64,000 nt of DNA from Pararhizobium capsulatum DSM 1112. Lineage in GTDB: Bacteria > Pseudomonadota > Alphaproteobacteria > Rhizobiales > Rhizobiaceae. Of this stretch, positions 35,424 to 46,030 are shown one piece after another. The notes under the pieces are model-generated. The model was not told the origin of the DNA. It was given only the letters and a program-made list of their open reading frames with translations, and did not search any database. Every line of letters starts with the position of its first letter. Positions within the stretch are counted from its first letter, which is position 1. The stretch lies in contig NZ_JAUSVF010000001.1 of assembly GCF_030814475.1 (NCBI RefSeq), positions 3,815,001 to 3,879,000 of the forward strand, given 5' to 3'. The position numbers and the translations under genes were made by a program.

Positions 35424-38135
35424 ATGGTCAGCTTCGGCGATCTCGCCCGCAAAATTTTCGGCTCGTCCAACGAGCGCCGCGTCAAGGGCTACAAGACACG
35501 GGTCGATGCCATCAATGCCCTCGAACCCGAGATGAAAGCGCTTTCCGATGAAGCGCTGGCAGCAAAGACGGTGGAATTCCGCGCACAGATCGCCGAAGGC
35601 AAGACGCTGGACGATCTTCTGGTGCCGGCCTTCGCCGTTGCCCGCGAGGCGGCCCGCCGCGTTCTCGGCCTGCGCCCCTTCGACGTGCAGCTGATCGGCG
35701 GCATGATCCTTCACGAGCGCGCCATCGCGGAAATGAAGACCGGCGAAGGCAAGACGCTCGTGGCAACCCTGCCGGTGTACCTCAACGCTCTTGCGTCAAA
35801 GGGCGTGCATGTCGTGACCGTCAACGACTATCTCGCCACCCGCGATAGCGCGACGATGAACCGCATCTACAGCTTCCTCGGCCTGACCACCGGCGTCATC
35901 GTCCATGGCCTGACCGACGACCAGCGCCGCGACGCCTATGCCCGTGACATCACCTACGCCACCAACAACGAGCTCGGCTTCGACTATCTGCGCGACAACA
36001 TGAAGTATGAGCGCGGCCAGATGGTTCAGCGCGGCCACTTCTTCGCCATCGTCGATGAAGTGGACTCGATCCTGGTCGACGAAGCACGTACGCCGCTGAT
36101 CATCTCCGGCCCGCTCGACGACCGCTCCGATCTCTATAACCGCATCGACAGCTTCATCCCGCTGCTTTCGGACGAGGACTATGAGATCGACGAAAAGCAG
36201 CGCTCGGCCAACTTCTCCGAAGACGGCACCGAGAAGCTGGAAAACCTGCTGCGCGACGCCGGTCTGCTGAAGGGTGAAACCCTCTACGACGTCGAAAACG
36301 TTGCGATCGTCCACCACGTCAACAATGCGCTGAAGGCACACAAGCTCTTCCAGCGCGACAAGGACTACATCGTCCGTGGCGACGAGATCGTCATCATCGA
36401 CGAATTCACCGGCCGCATGATGCCGGGCCGCCGCTATTCGGAAGGCCAGCACCAGGCGCTCGAAGCCAAGGAAAAGGTCTCGATCCAGCCGGAAAACCAG
36501 ACGCTGGCCTCGATCACGTTCCAGAACTACTTCCGCATGTACAAGAAGCTGGGCGGCATGACCGGTACGGCTTCCACGGAAGCGGAAGAATTCGGCAACA
36601 TCTATGGCCTCGAAGTCATCGAAGTGCCGACCAACCTGCCGATCGTGCGTATCGACGAGGACGACGAGGTCTACCGGACGGCCGAAGAGAAGTACAAGGC
36701 GATCCTCGCCGAGATCAAGGATGCGCATGATCGTGGCCAGCCGGTTCTGGTCGGCACGACATCCATCGAAAAGTCCGAACTCCTGGCCGAGATGCTCAAG
36801 AAGACCGGCTTTGCCAAGTTCCAGGTCCTGAACGCCCGCTACCACGAGCAGGAAGCCTACATCGTCAGCCAGGCCGGCGTGCCCGGCGCCGTGACCATCG
36901 CCACCAACATGGCCGGTCGCGGTACCGACATCCAGCTCGGCGGCAATCTCGACATGCGCATCGAAGCCGAGCTTGGCGAAGTCGAGCCCGGTCCGGAGCG
37001 TGATGCCCAGGAAACGGCCATCCGTGCCGAAGTCCAGAGGCTGAAGGAAAAGGCGCTGGCTGCCGGCGGCCTTTACGTTCTCGCCACCGAACGCCACGAA
37101 AGCCGCCGCATCGACAACCAGCTGCGCGGCCGTTCCGGCCGTCAGGGCGACCCCGGCCGCTCCAAGTTCTTCCTGTCGCTGCAGGACGACCTGATGCGCA
37201 TCTTCGGTTCCGACCGCATGGATTCGATGCTGCAGAAGCTCGGCCTCAAGGAAGGCGAAGCCATCGTCCATCCCTGGATCAACAAGGCGCTGGAACGCGC
37301 CCAGAAGAAGGTCGAAGCGCGCAACTTCGACACCCGCAAGAACCTCCTGAAATATGACGACGTGCTGAACGACCAGCGCAAGGTGATCTTCGAGCAGCGC
37401 ATCGAGATGATGGACGCGACCGACCTCGACGAGACCGTCGATGACATGCGTCATGAGGTCATCGAGGACATCGTCACCCGCCGCATTCCGCAGAAGGCCT
37501 ATGCCGAACAATGGGATACGGAAGGCCTGAAGACCGACGTGCAGGCTTCGCTCAACCTCGACCTTCCGGTCGTGGAATGGGCAGGCGAGGAAGGCATCGA
37601 CGATGCCGACATTCGCGAGCGCATCACCGCGGCCGCCGATGCAGCAGCGACCGATCGTGCCGAGCGCTTCGGCCCGGAGATCATGCGCTATGTCGAGCGT
37701 TCCGTTCTCCTGCAGACGCTGGATCACCTCTGGCGCGAGCACATCGTCAACCTCGACCACCTGCGCTCGGTCGTCGGCTTCCGCGGCTATGCCCAGCGCG
37801 ATCCGCTGCAGGAATACAAGGCCGAAGCCTTCGAGCTGTTCCAGGCCCTGCTGACCAACCTGCGCCAGGGCGTAACGGCGCAGATGATGCGGGTGGAACT
37901 CGTGCGCGAGGCGGCAGAAGCGCCGAGCCCGGTGCCGCCGATGATGGAAGGCCATCACATCGATCCGGTGACAGGTGAGGATGATTTCAACGAGGCTGAC
38001 GCCATGCCGGTCGTTGCTCCCGAAAACCGCGATCCGAAGAACCCGCTGACCTGGGGCCGCGTCTCGCGCAACGAGGCCTGCCCCTGCGGATCCGGCAAGA
38101 AATACAAGCATTGCCACGGTGCCTTCGAAGCCTGA
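35424..38135 (+). CDS. secA: Preprotein translocase ATPase SecA
   Basis: Motor that pushes unfolded preproteins through SecYEG. 903 residues. Walker [15 protein letters not shown] near residue 105, Walker B with [20 protein letters not shown], the preprotein cross-linking domain, second nucleotide-binding fold with [35 protein letters not shown], the helical scaffold, and a C-terminal zinc motif [14 protein letters not shown] for SecB/ribosome contact. The start follows GGAAAGGA. Codon use is strongly biased to C/G third positions, as expected for a highly expressed gene. Confidence 0.99.
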   Translation: MVSFGDLARKIFGSSNERRVKGYKTRVDAINALEPEMKALSDEALAAKTVEFRAQIAEGKTLDDLLVPAFAVAREAARRVLGLRPFDVQLIGGMILHERAIAEMKTGEGKTLVATLPVYLNALASKGVHVVTVNDYLATRDSATMNRIYSFLGLTTGVIVHGLTDDQRRDAYARDITYATNNELGFDYLRDNMKYERGQMVQRGHFFAIVDEVDSILVDEARTPLIISGPLDDRSDLYNRIDSFIPLLSDEDYEIDEKQRSANFSEDGTEKLENLLRDAGLLKGETLYDVENVAIVHHVNNALKAHKLFQRDKDYIVRGDEIVIIDEFTGRMMPGRRYSEGQHQALEAKEKVSIQPENQTLASITFQNYFRMYKKLGGMTGTASTEAEEFGNIYGLEVIEVPTNLPIVRIDEDDEVYRTAEEKYKAILAEIKDAHDRGQPVLVGTTSIEKSELLAEMLKKTGFAKFQVLNARYHEQEAYIVSQAGVPGAVTIATNMAGRGTDIQLGGNLDMRIEAELGEVEPGPERDAQETAIRAEVQRLKEKALAAGGLYVLATERHESRRIDNQLRGRSGRQGDPGRSKFFLSLQDDLMRIFGSDRMDSMLQKLGLKEGEAIVHPWINKALERAQKKVEARNFDTRKNLLKYDDVLNDQRKVIFEQRIEMMDATDLDETVDDMRHEVIEDIVTRRIPQKAYAEQWDTEGLKTDVQASLNLDLPVVEWAGEEGIDDADIRERITAAADAAATDRAERFGPEIMRYVERSVLLQTLDHLWREHIVNLDHLRSVVGFRGYAQRDPLQEYKAEAFELFQALLTNLRQGVTAQMMRVELVREAAEAPSPVPPMMEGHHIDPVTGEDDFNEADAMPVVAPENRDPKNPLTWGRVSRNEACPCGSGKKYKHCHGAFEA

Positions 38136-38177
38136 TCAGGGGCTCTGAAGGAAGAGGCAAGGACGAACCTCGCCTCA

Positions 38178-38279
38178 CTTTCTGCGTCATCCTCGGCCTC
38201 GTGCCGAGGATCTTCCAGCCTCTCGTCACAGCGAAGGACCAGCAGATGGCCGGGTCAGGCCCGACCATGACGGATGAGA
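38178..38279. repeat. Intergenic repeat with GTCATCCTCGGC-type ends
   Basis: Starts with GTCATCCTCGGCCTCGTGCC, an inverted repeat on CCTCGGC and GCCGAGG, and ends with CGGGTCAGGCCCGACCATGA. This layout is common in alphaproteobacterial intergenic repeats. Only one copy occurs in this window. Confidence 0.5.
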
Positions 38280-38384
38280 GTTTTCGGGCGGCATTTCCCG
38301 TTTGTGGCATCGGAAGGCGAGAGGCGATCGTCACACGCTTTGTTAACGCTGATCTGGCAGAACTCTAACTCTGTTTTGCGTTCT

Positions 38385-39821
38385 ATGCGGGTACGGCTTG
38401 TGTTCACGGCGGCATGTCAGACGGCTGGGCGAATTTTACCGCCGGCGGCCAGGGATCGGCTCGCGGCCATCGGCGCAACGCTCTATGCGATTCTCACTGA
38501 AACCGACCCCAAGCATCTGGCGCAGCGCATGGCGCTGGTGGCCTTCGCCATCCGCATCGTTAGCGCCGCCATCGCCTTTGTTTCCCAGATCATCCTTGCC
38601 CGCCTGATGGGCGAGTTCGAGTATGGCATCTATGTCTTTGTCTGGGTGCTGGTTATCCTGTTCGGCAACCTCTCCTGCCTCGGCTTTCACACGGCGATCA
38701 TCCGCTTCCTGCCGCAATATCACGCACGTGACGCACTGCCCGAAATCCGTGGACTGACCACGACGGTGCGTGTCTTTGCTCTGCTCTCGGCCAGTATATT
38801 GGCACTCATTGGAATAACCGGCCTCTGGTTCTTCGGCGATCTCATCGAGAGCTACTATCTGATACCGCTCTATCTCGGCATCTTCACCCTGCCGATGATC
38901 GCGCTCAACGACGTGATGGACGGCACGTCGCGTGCCCATAGCTGGGCGATCTCGGCGCTGAGCCCCACCTATCTCATCCGCCCGCTTCTCATGCTCGCCT
39001 TCATGGTTCTGGCCGTGATCGAGGGGGCAGAGCCGACGGCGCGCGCAGGCATGATGACCGCCATGGCGGCAACGTACCTTACCAGCGTCACGCAGTTCTT
39101 CGTCCTGAGCTGGCGGCTGAAACGCCGGTATGTGCCGGGGCCGCGCAAGATCGAATTCGGCACCTGGATCCGGGTCGCCCTGCCGATCTTCCTGATCGAA
39201 GGTTTCAGCTTCATGCTGACCAATTCCGACGTCGTCATCGTCGGCCTCTATCTCGACCCTGAAAGCGTGGCGATCTATTTCGCGGCGGCCAAGACCATGG
39301 CGCTCGTGCATTTCGTGAGTTTCTCGGTGAAGGCCGCAGCCGGCCCCCGCTTTTCGGCCGCCATGGCAAACCCGGATCGCCTTGAGCTTGCCCATATAGC
39401 CATCGAGAGCGCCAAGTGGACGTTCTGGCCATCGCTTGTCGTCGGCGGCCTGGTGCTGCTCTTCGGGACATTTTTGCTATCGCTGTTTGGCCCCGTTTTC
39501 GTCGCCGGCTGGCCGCTGATGGCAATCCTCTACGGTGGAGCCATGGCCAAGGCCATGGTCGGTCCTGCCGAGGCCTTTCTCACCATGGCCGGACAGCAGA
39601 AGCTCTGCATGGTGCTCTATGCGCTGGCTCTGCTCTCGAACCTCGCTCTCAACATGACCCTCATCCCGCTCTTCGGCCTGATCGGTGCTGCCTGCGCCAC
39701 CGCAGGCGCCATGGTCGCAGAGGCTGTTCTCCTTCATCTGGCGGTACGCCGCACCTTCGGCTTTAGCCTCTTTGCTTTCGCCGACCCACACGCCAGCAAT
39801 ATTCGTGCGGAGGTCGCATAA
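38385..39821 (+). CDS. Polysaccharide flippase-like membrane protein (Wzx/MATE-type fold)
   Basis: 478 residues, about twelve hydrophobic helices. The opening after the start (MRVRLVFTAACQ) is followed by LAQRMALVAFAIRIVSAAIA, typical of the polysaccharide transporter family, and QIILARLMGEFEYGIYVFVW is the recognisable helix-1/2 block. It ends with a short soluble tail. The start was set at ATG 38385; no good ribosome site is visible, and the in-frame upstream ATG at 38274 lies in the repeat. The stop is followed after one base by the start of the acyltransferase gene, so the two are tightly coupled. The flipped glycan is unknown; glycosyltransferases are not adjacent. Confidence 0.85.
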   Translation: MRVRLVFTAACQTAGRILPPAARDRLAAIGATLYAILTETDPKHLAQRMALVAFAIRIVSAAIAFVSQIILARLMGEFEYGIYVFVWVLVILFGNLSCLGFHTAIIRFLPQYHARDALPEIRGLTTTVRVFALLSASILALIGITGLWFFGDLIESYYLIPLYLGIFTLPMIALNDVMDGTSRAHSWAISALSPTYLIRPLLMLAFMVLAVIEGAEPTARAGMMTAMAATYLTSVTQFFVLSWRLKRRYVPGPRKIEFGTWIRVALPIFLIEGFSFMLTNSDVVIVGLYLDPESVAIYFAAAKTMALVHFVSFSVKAAAGPRFSAAMANPDRLELAHIAIESAKWTFWPSLVVGGLVLLFGTFLLSLFGPVFVAGWPLMAILYGGAMAKAMVGPAEAFLTMAGQQKLCMVLYALALLSNLALNMTLIPLFGLIGAACATAGAMVAEAVLLHLAVRRTFGFSLFAFADPHASNIRAEVA

Positions 39822-39822
39822 C

Positions 39823-41106
39823 ATGATCAGAAGCCCTCAACTTCCCAACGACATCAACGGCTCCACGGCGCGCTATCTGGGCGGGCTTGCCCCTCCACCG
39901 CTGGATCGCCCGGCAGCCGACCGGTCGCTTGCCATCGGCCGGCCGGGCCGTGAACTCTGCCTCTATCCGGCAAAGGCCGGCTACGAGCTGCAGCAGGAGC
40001 TGGACTTCCTGTCGAACCGCGCCATGGAACCGAACGTGTTCTTCACCGGCCGCTTTCTCGCGCCCGCGATGCCGCGCCTGGAAGACCGCGTCGTCCGTCT
40101 GGCGCTGATCCGCGACAATGATGCACGCCGCAGCCGGCTGCGTTTCCTGATGCCCTATTCGATCGACAAGCCGGGCTTTTCCATCGGCAGCCCGATCATC
40201 CGTGCCTGGTCCAACCCGTTCGGTCCGCTTGGCGTGCCCTTGCTCGACGCGGAGGAAGCGGCCGAGACCATCGATAACCTGCTGGAGGGGCTGGCGCTGC
40301 CGACGGCCGGCCTGCCGCCGATCCTCGTGCTCCCCGACCTGCGATTGAAGGGCAAGTTCGCGCAGCTCGTTCGCGCCGTCGCGATCGGTCGCAACCTGCC
40401 GCTGACCGTAACTGACAATTTCAGCCGGCCGATGCTCGAAAGCCTGCTGGACGGGGACACCTATCTGCGCCAATCCGTAAGCGGTGTTCACCTCAAGGAA
40501 CTGCGCCGACAGTGGAAGAAGCTGGAGACGCAAGGCACGCTGACCTACAACGTTGCCCGTCAGCCCGAGGACATTCGCCTGCGCCTGGAAGAATTCCTGG
40601 CGCTTGAGGCCAGCGGCTGGAAGGGCAAGGCGCGCACGGCGCTGGTAACCGACCGTTACCACGCGGCCTTTGCGCGCGAGGCGGTCAACAACCTCGCCGA
40701 ATCCGACAGCGTGCGTATCCACACGCTCGATATCGACGGAATGGCCATTGCATCCATGATCGTTCTGATGATGGCCGGCGATGCCTACACCTGGAAGACC
40801 GCCTATGACGAAAATTTCGCCCGTTTCTCGCCCGGCAAGCTGCTGCTCGCGCAGCTAACGGAATGGCACCTCGACGACGCCAACATCATTCGCTCCGACA
40901 GTTGTGCGGTTCCTGACCATCCGATGATCGGGCGCATGTGGGAAGAACGTGAAGAGATGGGGACGCTGATCATCGGCCTGCAGCAGAACCGCGACCGTGA
41001 CGTCCGGCAGGTGGCAGCCCAGCTGCACCTCTATCGCAACACCCGCAACATGGCGAAACTGCTGCGCGACAAGATCCGTCATCTCTCGCCACGGACGCAG
41101 CGATAG
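39823..41106 (+). CDS. GNAT-fold acyltransferase (CelD/BioF2-like)
   Basis: 427 residues. The C-terminal GNAT half shows EEFLALEASGWKGKARTALV and FARFSPGKLLLAQLTEWHLD, the hallmark of the CelD/BioF2-like group found with polysaccharide and lipid modification genes. The N-terminal half (about 1-200) includes FFTGRFLAPAMPRLEDRVVR. The start ATG lies one base after the flippase stop. Its function is inferred to be acylation of a glycan or lipid precursor handled by the flippase; the substrate is not known. Confidence 0.83.
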   Translation: MIRSPQLPNDINGSTARYLGGLAPPPLDRPAADRSLAIGRPGRELCLYPAKAGYELQQELDFLSNRAMEPNVFFTGRFLAPAMPRLEDRVVRLALIRDNDARRSRLRFLMPYSIDKPGFSIGSPIIRAWSNPFGPLGVPLLDAEEAAETIDNLLEGLALPTAGLPPILVLPDLRLKGKFAQLVRAVAIGRNLPLTVTDNFSRPMLESLLDGDTYLRQSVSGVHLKELRRQWKKLETQGTLTYNVARQPEDIRLRLEEFLALEASGWKGKARTALVTDRYHAAFAREAVNNLAESDSVRIHTLDIDGMAIASMIVLMMAGDAYTWKTAYDENFARFSPGKLLLAQLTEWHLDDANIIRSDSCAVPDHPMIGRMWEEREEMGTLIIGLQQNRDRDVRQVAAQLHLYRNTRNMAKLLRDKIRHLSPRTQR

Positions 41107-41109
41107 CGA

Positions 41110-42747
41110 TCAAGGAAAACCCATCGCCGTCTCGGCTGCCGCCTTCTCGCGCAGCTCGCGGCGGATGATCTTGCCGGATGTCGTCATCGGCAGATGGTCG
41201 ACAAATTCGATCTCGCGCGGATATTCGTGCATGGAGAGCCGCGTCTTCACCCAGTTTCGGATTTCATCCAGGAGTGCGGGTGAGCCCTCGTATCCTTCAT
41301 CCAGAACGATATAGGCCTTGACGATCTCGGTCCGGACGGGATCGGGCTTGCCGATTGCAGCCGCCATGCGAACCGCCGGATGCCCGGCAAGGCAATCCTC
41401 GATTTCGCTGGGACCGATACGGTAGCCGGACGAGGTAATGACGTCATCGTCGCGTCCGAAGAAGGTGACGTATCCCTCGCCGTCCATCATGCCCTGGTCA
41501 CCGGTCTTCATCCAGTCGCCGACGAATTTCGCTTCCGTTGCCGCATCGTTCTGCCAGTAGCCGAGAAACATCACGGGATCGGGCCGGCGCACCGCAACCT
41601 GCCCGATCACGCCGGCCGGCAGGACCTCGCCGGCCGCATCGATGATCGCGACCTCATGCCCCGGTGCGGGCTTGCCCATCGATCCGGCTTTCAGCACGCC
41701 CATATGGGCTGCCGAAGACAGGACAATGTTGCATTCCGTCTGGCCGTAGAACTCATTGACGGGAACGCCCAGCGCCCTGGATGAGGCTTCCCCCGTTTCC
41801 CGCCCAAGCGCTTCGCCAGCGGAGCCGACAGTGCGAAGATCGAAGTCGTAGATCGTCTTGGGCTCAGTGACCGCCAGCATCAGGCGCAGCGCAGTCGGCG
41901 GAATGAAGGCATTGCGCACCTTCATCTCTGACAGAATACGAAACGCCATGTGCGGATCGAATTTCTGCCCGCGCGAGGACACGACCGGCACGCCCAGAAA
42001 TAACGACGGCAGAAGCGCGTTGAGCAACCCGCCAGCCCAGGCCCAGTCTGCCGGCGTCCACATGCGGTCTCCAGGCTGCGGCAGGTCGGCGTGGTGAAAC
42101 TGGAAGCCCGGAAGATGCCCGAGCAGCACGCGGTGCCCGTGCAGCGCGCCCTTGGGCGGCCCGGTCGTGCCGGAGGTGTAGATCATCATTGCCGGATCGT
42201 CAGGGCCGGTATCGGCCGCAGCGAAACCGTCGCCGTCACCCTCGGCAAGCGCAGAGAATGAAAAATCCCCCGCGCCATCGACGGCGATGACATGGCGCAA
42301 TGATGGCAGGCGCGTGCGGATGGCCGCAATCTTTTCCAGACCGAAGCTATTGGTGACGATGGCGGTGGCGCCGGCATCGCGAAGCCGATATTCCAGCGCC
42401 TCGACACCGAAGAGCAGCGCCAGCGGCAGGGCAATCGCCCCCAGCTTGTAGATGCCGGCATGGGCGATGGCCGCCTCGAACCCCTGCGGCAGGAGAATGG
42501 CGACCCGATCGGGCGGCTTTACACCAAGCCCGGACAGGCCCCGCGCAAACGACGACGATCGCTTGGCATAGTCGGCATAGGTCAGCGAAAGATGCGCGCC
42601 GCCGGCATCGAAATGCTGCAGGCAGACGCGATCGGGATCACGCTTTGCCCAGTCATCGCTGACGGCGACCCCGATATTGAATGTCTCGGGGATACGCCAT
42701 TCAAAATCGCGCCTGAGATCGGTGTAGGACGTGCGGACGGGAAGCAT
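41110..42747 (-). CDS. Acyl-CoA synthetase (AMP-forming), medium-chain/benzoate-like
   Basis: Activates a carboxylic acid to its CoA thioester through an acyl-adenylate. 545 residues. P-loop YTSGTTGPPKGALHGHR, core motif NEFYGQTECN, hinge FFGRDDDVITSSGYRIGP and catalytic Lys in TTSGKIIRRELR, all in normal order. The mid-section WTPADWAWAGGLLNALLPSL resembles the AcsM/benzoate-CoA ligase group more than acetyl-CoA synthetase. It is convergent with the CelD-like gene (3-bp gap) and has no neighbour that tells the substrate. Confidence 0.92.
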   Translation of the reverse strand: MLPVRTSYTDLRRDFEWRIPETFNIGVAVSDDWAKRDPDRVCLQHFDAGGAHLSLTYADYAKRSSSFARGLSGLGVKPPDRVAILLPQGFEAAIAHAGIYKLGAIALPLALLFGVEALEYRLRDAGATAIVTNSFGLEKIAAIRTRLPSLRHVIAVDGAGDFSFSALAEGDGDGFAAADTGPDDPAMMIYTSGTTGPPKGALHGHRVLLGHLPGFQFHHADLPQPGDRMWTPADWAWAGGLLNALLPSLFLGVPVVSSRGQKFDPHMAFRILSEMKVRNAFIPPTALRLMLAVTEPKTIYDFDLRTVGSAGEALGRETGEASSRALGVPVNEFYGQTECNIVLSSAAHMGVLKAGSMGKPAPGHEVAIIDAAGEVLPAGVIGQVAVRRPDPVMFLGYWQNDAATEAKFVGDWMKTGDQGMMDGEGYVTFFGRDDDVITSSGYRIGPSEIEDCLAGHPAVRMAAAIGKPDPVRTEIVKAYIVLDEGYEGSPALLDEIRNWVKTRLSMHEYPREIEFVDHLPMTTSGKIIRRELREKAAAETAMGFP

Positions 42748-42837
42748 GGTGCTCCGGAAATGTTGTGCTGCACTGCAGCTAACACGGACCGAAGCTGGAA
42801 TTCAACGTTTCCGGCCACCCGGCCACCCTGCAGGGTG

Positions 42838-43056
42838 TCAGGAAAGAAACGCGACATCTCCGCAATCGCGCTCGCTGAGCGCCCCGAGAAGCGCATCCTG
42901 CGTCTGGTATCCGGAAAGGAAAAGATCGATCATCGCGCCGGCGGCGCGTACACCCTCGTGGCTGCGCAAGCGGATGCTGCGTTCGGCGCACCAGGAAAAC
43001 AATGCGCCCGAAAGCACTTCCACGTCATCAAAAGCTGCTGCATGAACCTGTGACAT
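42838..43056 (-). CDS. Small hypothetical protein
   Basis: 72 residues from ATG 43056 (MSQVHAAAFDDVEVLSGALF) with AAGGGG upstream. Contains FSWCAERSIRLRSHEGVRAA and ends GALSERDCGDVAFLS. Soluble and mainly helical by composition. It lies upstream of the acyl-CoA synthetase in the same direction (90-bp gap). The ribosome site and coding-like composition support a gene, but no family is recognised. Confidence 0.6.
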   Translation of the reverse strand: MSQVHAAAFDDVEVLSGALFSWCAERSIRLRSHEGVRAAGAMIDLFLSGYQTQDALLGALSERDCGDVAFLS

Positions 43057-43326
43057 GATGGACCCCTTCTTGTCATGAGAAGAACAATTCAACAGGGGCA
43101 AGCGTGACGCAGGACGGCACAGCTTTGCAAACGTCTTGCAAAACAGCGGTTAACAGTCTGCGCAGCGACGTGGCGTTTTCAACTGCGGCACCGGGCCAAC
43201 GTGCCGAAATGACGCAAGACGCTGAGAGAGTGGGCCGAAATGGGACGGCGCACGAGAAGCGGAAAACTCACGGGATCTCCAGATCCACCCGAATCGCTGA
43301 AAGTTCGACCTTGGCGCGAAGGCGTC

Positions 43327-43563
43327 TCAATCCAGCCAATGGCTGCTGAAATTGAGATTTGCGATCGAGATCGCGCGTCCCGTCTCGTCGCGCACGATCA
43401 CGGAAACCGCGCCGCTTTCCCGATCCGGCAGTTCATCGCGAGCGATATCGAGCATGATTCGGCTGACCTCGCTCAGAATATTGTCGCGCGAGGGCAACTC
43501 CATTCCCTCGTGATCGCGGGTCATCCCGTCGCCGTTGTGGAGTTCGAAGAAATATCTGCTCAT
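43327..43563 (-). CDS. DUF6894-like small protein
   Basis: 78 residues from ATG 43563 (MSRYFFELHNGDGMTRDHEG) with AGGTGG six bases upstream. The opening (R-Y-FF-L-NGDG) followed by a D-EG-ELP block, a helix and a C-terminal strand VSVIVRDETGRAISIANLNF matches the small rhizobial DUF6894 family, often present in several copies. Function unknown. It is divergent from the Crp/Fnr gene. Confidence 0.75.
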   Translation of the reverse strand: MSRYFFELHNGDGMTRDHEGMELPSRDNILSEVSRIMLDIARDELPDRESGAVSVIVRDETGRAISIANLNFSSHWLD

Positions 43564-43716
43564 GTCATCCACCTCTGGCTTTTCATCCAAATGGCGAAGC
43601 TGCGGAATTTGTTCCTGAAAAGGACAGGAATTCGAAGCAGGTATGTCAATGTTAAATGAGCCCGGTTCTTTCCTGGGATACGCGGTGGGTTCCTCTTACC
43701 GCAGGCAATACGAAAA

Positions 43717-44436
43717 TTGATCGAATCACTGCTTCTCAATCTGGAAAGCCACGACGTCGTATCGGAGCAGGAGCAGGCTCTGCTGCGCAGCCTGATTTCC
43801 CGCGACCGGCGCTTCAAGGTCGACGAAGATATCGTCACGGAAGGATCAAGACCGGGCTACAGCACGCTTCTGGTTGATGGCTTTGCCGCCCGCTACAAAT
43901 TCATGACCGATGGAACGCGCCAGATCACCGCCTTGCACATTGCCGGTGATTTCGTCGATCTCCACGCCTTTTTGCTGAAGACCATGGATCACGGCATTGT
44001 TGCGATGTCGCCCTGCCATGTTGCCTTCGTGGAGCATGCGGACCTGAAGAGCGTCAGCGAAAGCAACCCGCATCTGAGCAGATTGCTGTGGCTGGAAACA
44101 CTGATCGACGGCGCGATCCACCGCGAATGGATCGTCGCCATGGGCCGTCGCTCCAAAAAGGCCCATATTGCCCACCTGATCTGCGAATTGTTCATGCGCC
44201 TGCAGGTGGTTCGACGCACCGCCGGCCTAAGCTTCCACTTCCCCCTGACGCAACTGGAGCTCGCCGACGTTCTCGGCATTTCGATCGTGCACCTGAACAA
44301 GACGCTTCAGGTGCTGCGCAAGGAAGGCCTGCTGAGCTGGATCAACCAGACGATCACCATCCTCGACTGGCCGCGGCTGCAGACGCTCGCACAGTTCGAC
44401 CCAACCTATCTCAGCCTCGCGGTCGAGCCGAGATAG
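43717..44436 (+). CDS. Crp/Fnr family transcriptional regulator
   Basis: 239 residues from a TTG start. An N-terminal cyclic-nucleotide-like beta barrel (GYSTLLVDGFAARYKFMTDG, then ITALHIAGDFVDLHAFLLKT) is followed by the dimer helix and a C-terminal winged helix, where LTQLELADVLGISIVHLNKT is the HTH. FNR-type N-terminal cysteines are absent, so oxygen sensing through an iron-sulphur cluster is unlikely. Rhizobial genomes carry many such regulators of unknown input. A hairpin follows the gene. It points towards the RTX pseudogene, which is on the other strand. Confidence 0.9.
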   Translation: MIESLLLNLESHDVVSEQEQALLRSLISRDRRFKVDEDIVTEGSRPGYSTLLVDGFAARYKFMTDGTRQITALHIAGDFVDLHAFLLKTMDHGIVAMSPCHVAFVEHADLKSVSESNPHLSRLLWLETLIDGAIHREWIVAMGRRSKKAHIAHLICELFMRLQVVRRTAGLSFHFPLTQLELADVLGISIVHLNKTLQVLRKEGLLSWINQTITILDWPRLQTLAQFDPTYLSLAVEPR

Positions 44437-44446
44437 GTTTTGTGTC

Positions 44447-44471
44447 AACGGCGGGTAGACAACCCGCCGTT
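44447..44471 (+). terminator. Hairpin between the Crp/Fnr gene and RTX gene
   Basis: AACGGCGGGT, 5-nt loop, ACCCGCCGTT: perfect 10-bp arms, 10 bp after the regulator's stop and 26 bp after the RTX stop on the other strand. Its flanks are only weakly T-rich. Confidence 0.6.
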
Positions 44472-46030
44472 TCAAGGCCGCATTATCTGACCTGCGCTAG
44501 ATAATGAAAAAATCTGCATTGGTGAGGCCGGGTTTCGTATCGAGCACGGCGAACTGGACGGCGGCCGCGGCGCCGTTTCCATCCTTGTCATAGAACAGCT
44601 TGCCGGTATCGGTTTCGTAAATGATCCGGTCGCTCCCGTCATGGGCCTTGCCTGAATCGTTGCCGTAGAATGCAGCACTCGCCAGCGTGCCCGCCGTCGT
44701 CAGCGCGGTAAAGATCGCATTGTCCAGCTGCATCGTGTCGTCAGCGGCGACAAAGTCCGTGATGTGATCGACATTGGCGGAGCTGAGCGTCGTGCTGAAC
44801 ACAAACTTGTCGGTGCTGCTGCCCCCGGTCAGGGTATCCTTGCCGAGGCCACCGTTTAACGTATCGGCGCCGCTCCCGCCGGAGAGCTTGTTTGCACCAC
44901 TGTTGCCGATAAGCGTGTTGGCGAGAGAATTGCCCGCGCCATTGATATTGCTGCTGCCGGTCAACAACAGCTTCTCGACATTGGCGGCGAGCGTGAAGCT
45001 GGCGGATGCCTTCACCGTATCGGTGCCGGCGCCAGAGCCCTCGGTCACCACATCGTCGCTGTTGTCGACAATGTAGGTGTCGTCGCCTGCGCCACCGAAC
45101 ATCGCATCGGCACCCGTGCCGCCATCGATCGTATTTTTACCGGATGTTCCCAGGATCGTATTCGCAAGCGAGTTGCCGGTGCCGCTGAGATCGCCCGTGC
45201 CGGTCAGCGTCAGCCTTTCGATATTGGCGGAAAGCACGTAGCTCACCGAGGAATATACCAGGTCACTGCCGGCATTTGAGCCTTCGATGACAACGTCCTT
45301 GCTGCTGTTGGCGTAATAGATATCGTTGCCGGTACCTCCCGCCATCCTGTCAACGCCGGCACCACCGTTTATCCTGTCATTTCCGGCGTTGCCGTAGAGC
45401 GTGTCATTGCCGTCGCCGCCGGAAATATCGTCATTGCCGTCGCCGCCGGTGATATCGTCGTTGCCCGCGCCGCCGGAAATCTTGTCAAACCCGGCTTCGC
45501 CATCAAGCAGGTCGTTGCCATCGCCACCGGAGAGGCTGTCATCGCCATCGCCGCCGCTGAGGTTGTCGTCGCCGGTGTCTCCGGACATGATGTCGTCGCC
45601 AAGACTGCCGCTGAGGAAGTCATTCCCGTCCCCACCGACAACGGTGTCGTCGCCATCGCCGCCATTGGCGCTGTCATCGCCCGCACCACCGACAAGAAGG
45701 TCATCGCCGGTGCCGCCGGACATAAAATCGTCGCCGGCATTGCCCCGCAGACTGTCGTTTCCAGCTCCTCCCGAAAGTGTATCATCGCCGGTGCCGCCAC
45801 CTATGCTGTCGTTGCCACCGTAACCTTTCAGGATATCATCCTTGTTGCTGCCGGATATGGTATCGTTGCCGCTGAGAAAAACAGCAGCGGCATTTCCCGT
45901 GTATGACCAGTTGAGGAGGTGCAGATAATAATACAAACCGTCAAATGTTGACCACCCGGCGGAATATCCCGGGGAAAATGAGAGGGTTATCCCTTGGCTC
46001 GATCCCGATGTAACGATAGATGGGGTAATT

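Noticed and set aside
35172..35714. Minus-strand N-terminal extension of the parvulin
   Set aside because: It overlaps the secA start antisense; the signal peptide begins at 35171.
35796..38117. Minus-strand open frame of over 700 codons opposite secA
   Set aside because: It is a shadow of secA caused by codon bias; its composition is unlike a natural protein.
45369..45823. Possible CRISPR-like or tandem DNA repeat in the RTX region
   Set aside because: The periodicity is the 27-bp coding repeat of RTX nonapeptides, not direct repeats with unique spacers.
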